A stretch of 64,000 nucleotides of DNA. It comes from Rikenellaceae bacterium. Its GTDB lineage: Bacteria > Bacteroidota > Bacteroidia > Bacteroidales > Rikenellaceae. A program made the translations under genes and the position numbers. The notes beneath the pieces are model-generated. The model was not told where the DNA came from, did no database searches, and saw nothing but the letters and a program-made list of their open reading frames with translations. Location of the stretch: contig SUZS01000002.1 in the NCBI GenBank assembly GCA_015059785.1, positions 62,001-126,000 of the forward strand, in the 5' to 3' direction. Below are positions 57,847 through 64,000 of this stretch, in pieces; the first letter of the stretch is position 1, and every line of letters begins with the position of its first letter.

Positions 57847-59271
57847 CTACTTATTAGCTGCAGCAATGCGCTCCTCCATCATTCGCTTCTCCTTACCCCA
57901 AGAGATAGCGCAGATTACGGCTGCTAAGAGTGCACCGACAACAAATACCCAGAAGGTTGCGTTCCAACCCAGTGAGCTCTGTGCAATGTTACCCAGTACA
58001 ATCTTTGACAGCACTGCATCGCCAAGCAGGTAGCCAAATAGACCCAAGAAACCAGCGGCAGTACCAGCAGCATTCTTTGGTACAATAGCCAGTCCCTGAA
58101 CACCAATCATAGCCACAGGTGCATAAATTGCACCACCGATAATAGCCAGTGAGGTATATATAATCCAAGTAATCGGAATATGTGTTACTGCGGCAACTAC
58201 ATCTGCCTGCCAATATCCAAGAATACCGATTGTAACAGCAATAAGAAATATCACATTTACTGGAGCACAACGACCATTGAAGAACTTTGTAGATATCCAA
58301 CCGCCGAGGATTGTTCCAGGAATACCTGCATACTCACGAACTGCGTAGGCGATAGATGCAGAGTCTTTGTCCCACTGGAAGACCTCTGTAAGGTAAGTAG
58401 GCGACCAGTCGGCAATACCATAGCGGATAAGGTATACAAAGACATTTGCAAAGGCGATAAGCCATAGCATCTTATTCTTCAGAATGTAGTCTACAAACAG
58501 ACGGCGGAATGGAATCTTATCCTCCTCGCCCTTTGCAGCCTTTGCACCCGAGTGGTCATTTCGATAATCCTCAATAGCAGGCAGACCACAAGACTCGGGA
58601 GTGTCGCGTATAGCCCACCAGCAGAAAAGTGCCAACAGTAGTGCCACGGCAGCAGGAATTATAAATGCTGCACGCCAAGTATCGGCAAATCCCAAAGTTG
58701 TGAAGATTATAATACCAGCAGGGACGAGTAGACCCAATGTGCCATTGCCTACATTGTGCGCAGTGTTCCAAACGGACATCTTAAAGCTTCGCTCATTTGT
58801 TGAGAACCAGTGTGCAAGCACTCGTCCGCATGGAGGCCATCCCATACCAGAGAGCCAGCCTGCAAAGAGCATAAAGACAAACATCAGTCCAACGGTAACA
58901 GAGTAGTTACCAGCAACGCCTACAGGATAAGGTAGAATACCTGCCAAAATCATCACAAGCGAAGAGAGAATAAGACCTACGGTCATAAATTTGCGTGCAT
59001 CGGAACGGTCAGAGATACTTCCCATGATAAACTTACTTACTGCGTAAGCAATAGGAATACCCGACATTGCCAGACCAGCACCAGCCTTGTCAATCAGCCC
59101 CTCCTCAATCATACCTGGAGCGGCGAGTGAGAGGTTCTTGCGTACAAGATAGTAGGCAGCATAGCCAAGGTAGATGCCTAAAAAGACCTTGAGTCTCATC
59201 TTCTTGTACTCCTTGTCAATTTTGTCTGACGGTAGTAGCGGCTTTTTTGCCGGAGGTGTTAGAAAGCCCAT
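57847..59271 (-). CDS. MFS organophosphate:phosphate antiporter (GlpT/UhpT type)
   Basis: 474 residues, twelve membrane helices of the major facilitator fold. It exchanges glycerol-3-phosphate or hexose phosphate for inorganic phosphate. Visible: FLGIYLGYAAYYLVRKNLSLAAPGM with the Arg that binds phosphate, GMGWPPCGRVLAHWF, and NVFVYLIRYGIADWSPTYL with the second Arg. GlpT is the best guess because of sequence feel, but GlpT and UhpT cannot be told apart by eye. It precedes the UbiD gene and follows kdsD by 34 nt. Confidence 0.82.
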   Translation of the reverse strand: MGFLTPPAKKPLLPSDKIDKEYKKMRLKVFLGIYLGYAAYYLVRKNLSLAAPGMIEEGLIDKAGAGLAMSGIPIAYAVSKFIMGSISDRSDARKFMTVGLILSSLVMILAGILPYPVGVAGNYSVTVGLMFVFMLFAGWLSGMGWPPCGRVLAHWFSTNERSFKMSVWNTAHNVGNGTLGLLVPAGIIIFTTLGFADTWRAAFIIPAAVALLLALFCWWAIRDTPESCGLPAIEDYRNDHSGAKAAKGEEDKIPFRRLFVDYILKNKMLWLIAFANVFVYLIRYGIADWSPTYLTEVFQWDKDSASIAYAVREYAGIPGTILGGWISTKFFNGRCAPVNVIFLIAVTIGILGYWQADVVAAVTHIPITWIIYTSLAIIGGAIYAPVAMIGVQGLAIVPKNAAGTAAGFLGLFGYLLGDAVLSKIVLGNIAQSSLGWNATFWVFVVGALLAAVICAISWGKEKRMMEERIAAANK

Positions 59272-59305
59272 AGTTAGATTTTTTAGGTTATAAGTATGTT
59301 CTGAA

Positions 59306-60265
59306 TTATAGTTTAATATCGTAAATCTGAATTACACCCACTAAATGTTTGTCGCCATCTACAACAAGTAGTGAGTTAATCTTGTGACGAGTCATCATCT
59401 TCTCTGCCTCAATCAGTTTCTCCTCAGGGCGAATCATCTTTGGCGATGGGGTAGCGATATCCATTGGGCGGATGTTGAAGAACTCAGCCTGCTTACTCTC
59501 CATAGCTCGGCGAACATCTCCGTCGGTTACAATGCCTAAAATCTCATCTTCGCGACAGATGACAATAAGTCCAAGACCTCCCTGCGAGATGCGCTGAATC
59601 ATCTCTGTGGCAGAGCAGCTCTCGTCTACTATTGGTAGGTCTGTGCGGTGCATAACATTGCCTACAGTCATTAGTAGTCGGCGACCAAGGCTTCCACCTG
59701 GGTGCAGACGAGCATAGTCCATAGATGTAAAGTTGCGTACCTTCATCAGCGCGCATGCAAGCGCATCGCCCATAGCAAGCTGTGCGGTTGTTGAGGTTGT
59801 AGGAGCAAGGTGCAGTATGCACGCCTCGCGCTCAACCTTCACATCAAGGTGTATGTCCGAGTTCTTTGCCAGTGAAGAGTTGCTGTTTCCGGTCATTGAG
59901 ATAAGGGTGTTGCCGTTGTCGTTGATAAATGGTACGATTTTCAGCACCTCGTCTGTCTCTCCAGAGTATGAGAGAGCAATCACCACATCGCCCTTTGAAA
60001 TCATACCCAAGTCGCCGTGAAATGCCTCTCCAGGGTGCATATAGAAGCTTGGTGTGCCAGTACTTGCAAGGGTTGCTGCAATCTTCTTTGCAACAAGACC
60101 CGACTTACCCATACCGGTCATAATAACCTTGCCGTTGCACTCTAAAATAATCTCAACTGCGCGCACAAACTCATCGCCAAGGTCTCGCTTAATTCGCAGA
60201 AGCGCATCGGCCTCTGTCTGTAGTGCGTCTTTGGCTACATCGAGTATCAGTTGTTTTTTGTCCAT
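59306..60265 (-). CDS. kdsD: Arabinose-5-phosphate isomerase (KpsF/GutQ family)
   Basis: Converts ribulose-5-phosphate to arabinose-5-phosphate, first step of KDO synthesis for lipopolysaccharide. 319 residues: an N-terminal SIS domain (about 25-190; GMGKSGLVAKKIAATLAS and SYSGETDEVL bind the sugar phosphate; the catalytic His is likely in MHPGEAFHGDLGM) and two CBS domains (200-319; MHRTDLPIV, TDGDVRRAM, VDGDKHLVGVIQI). It lies 2 nt after kdsA in the same operon. Confidence 0.95.
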   Translation of the reverse strand: MDKKQLILDVAKDALQTEADALLRIKRDLGDEFVRAVEIILECNGKVIMTGMGKSGLVAKKIAATLASTGTPSFYMHPGEAFHGDLGMISKGDVVIALSYSGETDEVLKIVPFINDNGNTLISMTGNSNSSLAKNSDIHLDVKVEREACILHLAPTTSTTAQLAMGDALACALMKVRNFTSMDYARLHPGGSLGRRLLMTVGNVMHRTDLPIVDESCSATEMIQRISQGGLGLIVICREDEILGIVTDGDVRRAMESKQAEFFNIRPMDIATPSPKMIRPEEKLIEAEKMMTRHKINSLLVVDGDKHLVGVIQIYDIKL

Positions 60266-60267
60266 AG

Positions 60268-61020
60268 TTATAAAAGCGTTTTAATTACATTCTCAAGATT
60301 GTCAAGGCAGAGCATATTTGGTCCATCGCTCAGCGCATTGTCTGGGTCGGGGTGTACCTCAAAGAAGTAGCCAGTAGCACCAAAAGCCTTTGCTGCCAGT
60401 GCCATTGCGGGTACATACTCTCTGTTTCCACCCGTCTTACCACCTGCAGCACCTGGTCGCTGAACAGAGTGTGTGCAGTCCATAATCACGCGTGGTGCGA
60501 TAGCAAGCATATCGGGAATGTTGCGGAAGTCTACAACAAGGTTGTTATATCCAAAGCTATTTCCGCGCTCTGTAAGCCAAACTTCGCTTGCGCCAGACTC
60601 TACCGCCTTCTGATATGGATACTTCATATCTACACCAGAAAGGAACTGCGCCTTCTTGATATTCACGATTTTACCCGTCTTTGCAGCAGCCACAAGTAGG
60701 TCTGTCTGACGACATAAAAAGGCTGGAATCTGTAGTACATCTACCACCTGACCTGCAATATCTGCCTGCCAAGCCTCGTGGATGTCTGTAATAAGCTTTA
60801 GCCCCCACTTACTCTTTACATCGGCAAGCATCTGCAATCCTCGCTCTATGCCTACGCCGCGATAAGATGATATTGATGTGCGGTTTGCCTTGTCAAATGA
60901 GGCCTTGAAGATAATCTCCGTACCAAGACGGTTGTTGATATCCACAATACGCTCGGCTACAGTATCAAGAACTTCCGCGCTCTCAATAACACAAGGACCC
61001 GCAATGAAAATTGGTTTCAT
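60268..61020 (-). CDS. kdsA: 3-deoxy-D-manno-octulosonate 8-phosphate synthase
   Basis: Condenses arabinose-5-phosphate with PEP to give KDO-8-phosphate. 250 residues, TIM barrel. Visible: FIAGPCVIES at the start, FKASFDKANRTSISSYRG, LTERGNSFGYNNLVVDFRN, DCTHSVQRPG with the metal or substrate His, and EVHPDPDNALSDGPN. It resembles the metal-independent type, since no Cys is visible in the IAGPCV segment except that Cys, which is the metal ligand of the metal-dependent type; this point is open. Its ATG overlaps the stop of the GH2 gene by one base (TAATG). Confidence 0.95.
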   Translation of the reverse strand: MKPIFIAGPCVIESAEVLDTVAERIVDINNRLGTEIIFKASFDKANRTSISSYRGVGIERGLQMLADVKSKWGLKLITDIHEAWQADIAGQVVDVLQIPAFLCRQTDLLVAAAKTGKIVNIKKAQFLSGVDMKYPYQKAVESGASEVWLTERGNSFGYNNLVVDFRNIPDMLAIAPRVIMDCTHSVQRPGAAGGKTGGNREYVPAMALAAKAFGATGYFFEVHPDPDNALSDGPNMLCLDNLENVIKTLL

Positions 61021-62843
61021 TATTTGAGAAGATTTATTATTTCTGTGTTAATCTTATTAACCTTTGCCTTATCCATCTTGACAACCTTACGGTCGTAAGT
61101 CACAAAGCCGTTTACCTCACCCTCTACATCGGTAGTCTGAGTGTAGATAGCAGCCGACATACCTTGTGGGATGAAATCCTTTAACATTGTAGCGTACTTA
61201 ACATACTCTGCTGTAACCTCATCTGTGTTGTTAAACTGGATATAACCCCAGTTGCGCTTGTTCCACCACAGATGCTCCTTGATAGGAAAACCGATACCGC
61301 CATACTCGCCAAGAACTACAACAAAATCTGAGCTGTGGAATGGCATAGATGGAGCAGGGTAGTTGTGGATGTCAAGAATATCGCCACACAGACGCAGGTT
61401 TCCACCGCTGGCTGCATTGATAAGTCTTGTAGGGTCGTATGCGGCTGTCCACTCGGCTACAGTCTCAGTATCAAACTGACCCCAGGCCTCGTTAAATGGT
61501 ACCCATACGCCGATAGAAGGGAAGAAACTCAGTGCATCCATAATCTCTTTCCACTCCTTGTAGTAGGTATTCTTCTCCTCGCGAGTTACAGGCGAGTCGC
61601 TACCGCCACCTATATTGTTGCGACCCCACATACCGCCCTTGCTATTTCCGTTGTAGAGTGCAAGACAAGGCATATCCTGCCATACGATAATACCCTCGCG
61701 GTCGCAGTGGTAGTACCAACGAGCAGGCTCAACCTTGATATGCTTGCGGATAGTGTTAAAGCCGAGCTCCTTTGTAAGAATTACATCGCTCAGCAGAGCC
61801 TCGTCAGTAGGAGCAGTATAGAGACCATCTGGCCACCAACCCTGATCTAATGGGCCATACATAAAGATTGGCTTGTCGTTGAGTGTCATACGCAGATGGC
61901 CCATATTGTCACGCTCGGTAGAGAACTTACGCAGTGCAGCATAAGACTTTGCGCTGTCTATAACCTTACCGCCCTGCTCAAGGGTTATGTTAAGGTCGTA
62001 GAGGTGCGGCGTCTCTGGACTCCAGAGCTTTGCATCCTTGATTGGCAGGGTAGCGCGTGCACCGCAGACAACCTTTGTTGTGCAGACAACTTTGTCGCCA
62101 TCCTTAACCTCAATGTTTAGTACGCCACTGTTATTTGCGCACTCAACATCTGCATAAATCTCTCCACGAACAATGTCGCAGTCGGTTGTTATACCTTTTA
62201 TATTATTAACCTTTGACACTGGCTCAATCCATACAGTCTGCCAAATACCAGATACGGCAGTATACCAAATGCCGCTTGGGTTAAGACGCTGCTTGCCCAC
62301 GGGGTGGTGAACAGTGTCTGATGGGTCCCAAACACGAACAGTAAGCTTCTGCTCGCCCTTCTTCAGTGCAGCAGTAATATCCATAGAGAATGGAGCATAA
62401 CCGCCTGTGTGGCTACCTACAAGAATATCGTTTACATATACATCTGCACTCCAATCTACTGCGCCAAAGTTGAGCATAACGCTCTGTGAGGCCCACTTTG
62501 TTGGTACTGTAAAGGTGCGCTCATACCAAAGAATGTCTGTTGGTTTAAGGGTTTTCTGTACGCCAGAGAGAGCCGACTCAATAGCAAATGGTACGAGAAT
62601 CTCGCCCTCAAAGCTGCTTGGCTTTGCCTCGGCAAGGGGTGTTACGGCATAGTTCCAAAGTCCGTTGAGGTTCTGCCACTCGCCGCGCTCAAGCTGTGGA
62701 CGAGGATACTCTGGAAGTACATTCTGTGGGTCAACACTCTCTGCCCACGATGTTCTAATCTTGTCGCCTGCGATTTTCCACTCTGCGCTTGCTGTTGCCA
62801 CCACAGCCACAGCCAAAAGTAGTGTTAAAAGGTTCTTCTTCAT
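61020..62843 (-). CDS. Secreted glycoside hydrolase family 2 enzyme, embedded in the KDO operon
   Basis: 607 residues with a Sec signal peptide (MKKNLLTLLLAVAVVATASA). Domains in order: GH2 sugar-binding jelly roll (about 45-215), Ig-like domain (215-320), TIM barrel (320-607). Catalytic acid/base Glu452 lies in FNEAWGQ, nucleophile Glu513 in LGEYGG. Beta-galactosidase, beta-glucuronidase and related specificities share this layout; the substrate is unknown. It sits between kdsB and kdsA, 12 nt from the first and overlapping the second, although it is an exported glycosidase, not a KDO enzyme. It may be a captured gene, or may act on glycans linked to envelope polysaccharide. Confidence 0.88.
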   Translation of the reverse strand: MKKNLLTLLLAVAVVATASAEWKIAGDKIRTSWAESVDPQNVLPEYPRPQLERGEWQNLNGLWNYAVTPLAEAKPSSFEGEILVPFAIESALSGVQKTLKPTDILWYERTFTVPTKWASQSVMLNFGAVDWSADVYVNDILVGSHTGGYAPFSMDITAALKKGEQKLTVRVWDPSDTVHHPVGKQRLNPSGIWYTAVSGIWQTVWIEPVSKVNNIKGITTDCDIVRGEIYADVECANNSGVLNIEVKDGDKVVCTTKVVCGARATLPIKDAKLWSPETPHLYDLNITLEQGGKVIDSAKSYAALRKFSTERDNMGHLRMTLNDKPIFMYGPLDQGWWPDGLYTAPTDEALLSDVILTKELGFNTIRKHIKVEPARWYYHCDREGIIVWQDMPCLALYNGNSKGGMWGRNNIGGGSDSPVTREEKNTYYKEWKEIMDALSFFPSIGVWVPFNEAWGQFDTETVAEWTAAYDPTRLINAASGGNLRLCGDILDIHNYPAPSMPFHSSDFVVVLGEYGGIGFPIKEHLWWNKRNWGYIQFNNTDEVTAEYVKYATMLKDFIPQGMSAAIYTQTTDVEGEVNGFVTYDRKVVKMDKAKVNKINTEIINLLK

Positions 62844-62855
62844 AATAGGTATTTG

Positions 62856-63608
62856 TTATTTTAGGTTCTTCAAAAATTCTTCTGCTCGCGCAAGGTCCTC
62901 TGGCGTGTCAATGCCGATGGTCTCAACATCAGAAATGCCAACGCCAATTTTGTATCCATTCTCCAACCAGCGCAACTGTTCTAAAGACTCAGCAATCTCA
63001 AGCGATGATTGTGGTAGGGCAGTAACCTCACCAAGTACCTTTGTGCGGAAGCCGTAGATGCCAATGTGCTTGTAGAATGTGTGGCGAGTAAGCCACTGCT
63101 CTTTGTCCACTCCGCGCAGATGTGGAATTACAGAACGGGAGAAGTAGAGCGCGTGCATTGTGCTGTCTACCACAACTTTAGGAGAGTTTGGGTTCTCTAA
63201 AGCGGCAAAGCCATCCTCTGCTGAGAATGGCTTTACAAGTGTAGCAATATCGGTACTTGGATTGTCAAAGCAGGCCTTTAGAGCGAGTAGTTGTGAAGGC
63301 TGAATAAAAGGCTCATCGCCCTGCACATTTATCACAACATCTGCCTCTACGCCATACTTCTGATAGGCCTCCCAACAGCGGTCTGTACCACTGCGGTGGG
63401 CAGTAGAGGTCATCTCTACCTTGCCACCAAAGGCCTTTACGGCATCATATATTCGCTCATCGTCTGTGGCAACTACAGCATCGTCAAGAGTGCCGACAAC
63501 CTGTTCATATACGCGCTCAATCACGCGCTTGCCACCGAGCATTGCAAGGGGTTTAGCCGGAAAGCGTGTGCTGGCGTACCTTGCAGGGATAATTGCTATA
63601 AACTTCAT
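62856..63608 (-). CDS. kdsB: 3-deoxy-manno-octulosonate cytidylyltransferase
   Basis: Activates KDO as CMP-KDO for lipid A core assembly. 250 residues from MKFIAIIPARYASTRFPAKP at 63608; a codon triplet further upstream is also open but the family begins at MKF. The nucleotide-binding start IIPARYASTRFPAKPL, NVQGDEPFI and the HIGIYGF motif are typical. It starts 1 nt after the lon stop. It is the second gene of the visible operon and is followed by the GH2 gene after 12 nt. Confidence 0.96.
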   Translation of the reverse strand: MKFIAIIPARYASTRFPAKPLAMLGGKRVIERVYEQVVGTLDDAVVATDDERIYDAVKAFGGKVEMTSTAHRSGTDRCWEAYQKYGVEADVVINVQGDEPFIQPSQLLALKACFDNPSTDIATLVKPFSAEDGFAALENPNSPKVVVDSTMHALYFSRSVIPHLRGVDKEQWLTRHTFYKHIGIYGFRTKVLGEVTALPQSSLEIAESLEQLRWLENGYKIGVGISDVETIGIDTPEDLARAEEFLKNLK

Positions 63609-63609
63609 A

Positions 63610-64000
63610 CTACTCAAGTGCTAATTGAAGTACCTGCTCATTTGTGCGAACATAGTGGAATGTCATACCCTCCAGATATTCGCTCTTAATCTCCTCTACA
63701 TCCTTGCGGTTCTCCTCTGGAATAAGGATTGTGTTGATACCTGCGCGCTTTGCAGCAAGTACCTTCTCCTTTACACCACCAATAGGTGTCACGCGACCTC
63801 GCAGAGTTGTCTCGCCGGTCATTGCAATGCGCTCACGCACCTTACGACCCGTATATGTAGAGACTATAGATGTTATCATCGTTATACCCGCGCTTGGGCC
63901 ATCCTTTGGAGTAGCTCCCTCTGGAACATGGATGTTAAGGTCATTCTTCTCAAACATCTCTGGGTCAATATTGAGCTCCTTGTGGTGAGCCTTAACCCAC
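63610..64000 (-). CDS. lon: Lon protease, C-terminal part (truncated by window edge)
   Basis: Cytosolic ATP-dependent serine protease degrading misfolded and regulatory proteins. Only the C-terminal 130 codons of the proteolytic domain are in the window; the frame is open to base 64000. Visible: LNIHVPEGATPKDGPSAG with the catalytic serine, and GGVKEKVLAAKRAG with the catalytic lysine. It ends LALE one base before kdsB, so kdsB may be co-transcribed with lon. Confidence 0.97.
   Translation of the reverse strand, partial: WVKAHHKELNIDPEMFEKNDLNIHVPEGATPKDGPSAGITMITSIVSTYTGRKVRERIAMTGETTLRGRVTPIGGVKEKVLAAKRAGINTILIPEENRKDVEEIKSEYLEGMTFHYVRTNEQVLQLALE

Overview
The window is a stretch of a Bacteroidales (Bacteroidota) chromosome. 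The evidence is the promoter grammar (many genes start behind a TTTG box about 19-21 nt upstream of a TAnnTTTG box), a tmRNA whose tag ends NNSYALAA, lipoproteins of Bacteroidota type (DUF4369/TlpA, fimbrillin-like, MetallophosN/C), Bacteroidota-specific families (DUF3822, FeoA-FeoB fusion, GlsA/GlsB-like acyltransferases) and a weak use of Shine-Dalgarno sites. The family is not decided by the sequence; Rikenellaceae or a neighbouring gut lineage would fit. No phage, IS transposase, integrase or CRISPR array is visible.

Layout. 1-2756: purine and folate genes (end of purD, folD, purB), followed by a large imperfect palindrome. 2966-4707: a TlpA-like lipoprotein and a rhodanese lipoprotein, separated by copy 1 of a dispersed foldable repeat. 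4975-14658: a single minus-strand operon carrying all of UMP synthesis, in transcription order pyrC-carA-carB-pyrK-pyrD-pyrF-pyrE-pyrB. It has a structured leader with an intrinsic-terminator hairpin at its head and a strong terminator at its end. Two proteins in it are unusual: CarA has serine in place of the glutaminase nucleophile cysteine, and PyrB carries a C-terminal zinc domain like that of the regulatory chain PyrI. 14848-17280: purT and a DUF819 membrane protein.

17514-20738: an AT-rich accessory patch of small unknown genes, including a recent tandem gene duplication. It ends in copy 2 of the dispersed repeat, a tRNA-Asp 3'-end fragment and the intact tRNA-Asp gene. 20845-30328: housekeeping genes (rsmD, DUF3822, a membrane-anchored unknown, a RecD-like helicase, mutS, udk, gyrB, an FtsE-like ATPase). 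30431-31355: ssrA (tmRNA) and a non-coding region with copy 3 of the repeat between imperfect direct repeats. 31356-34900: feoAB, translationally coupled to a protein that joins a FeoB-associated Cys-rich membrane segment to a DUF1972-type glycosyltransferase.

34998-50632: a large secreted phosphoesterase lipoprotein, ispF, an aminoacyl-histidine dipeptidase, an operon of cell-wall/glycan hydrolases (amidase with inserted golvesin-like domain, GH20 hexosaminidase) with a BASS transporter and a dihydrouridine synthase, a Spy-like periplasmic protein, a GlsA/GlsB-like acyltransferase pair (amino-acid lipids) and a LuxC-like acyl-CoA reductase. 50764-53913: a large lipoprotein with internally duplicated right-handed beta-helix-like repeats. 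54160-64000 (minus strand): a stomatin-like small protein, rpsU, an HhH protein, a UbiD decarboxylase, a GlpT-like transporter, the KDO pathway (kdsD, kdsA, kdsB) with a GH2 glycosidase embedded in it, and the C-terminus of Lon.

Function calls rest on recognised motifs and family memory; no database search was run. Starts were corrected where the longest open frame clearly extends beyond the real gene.
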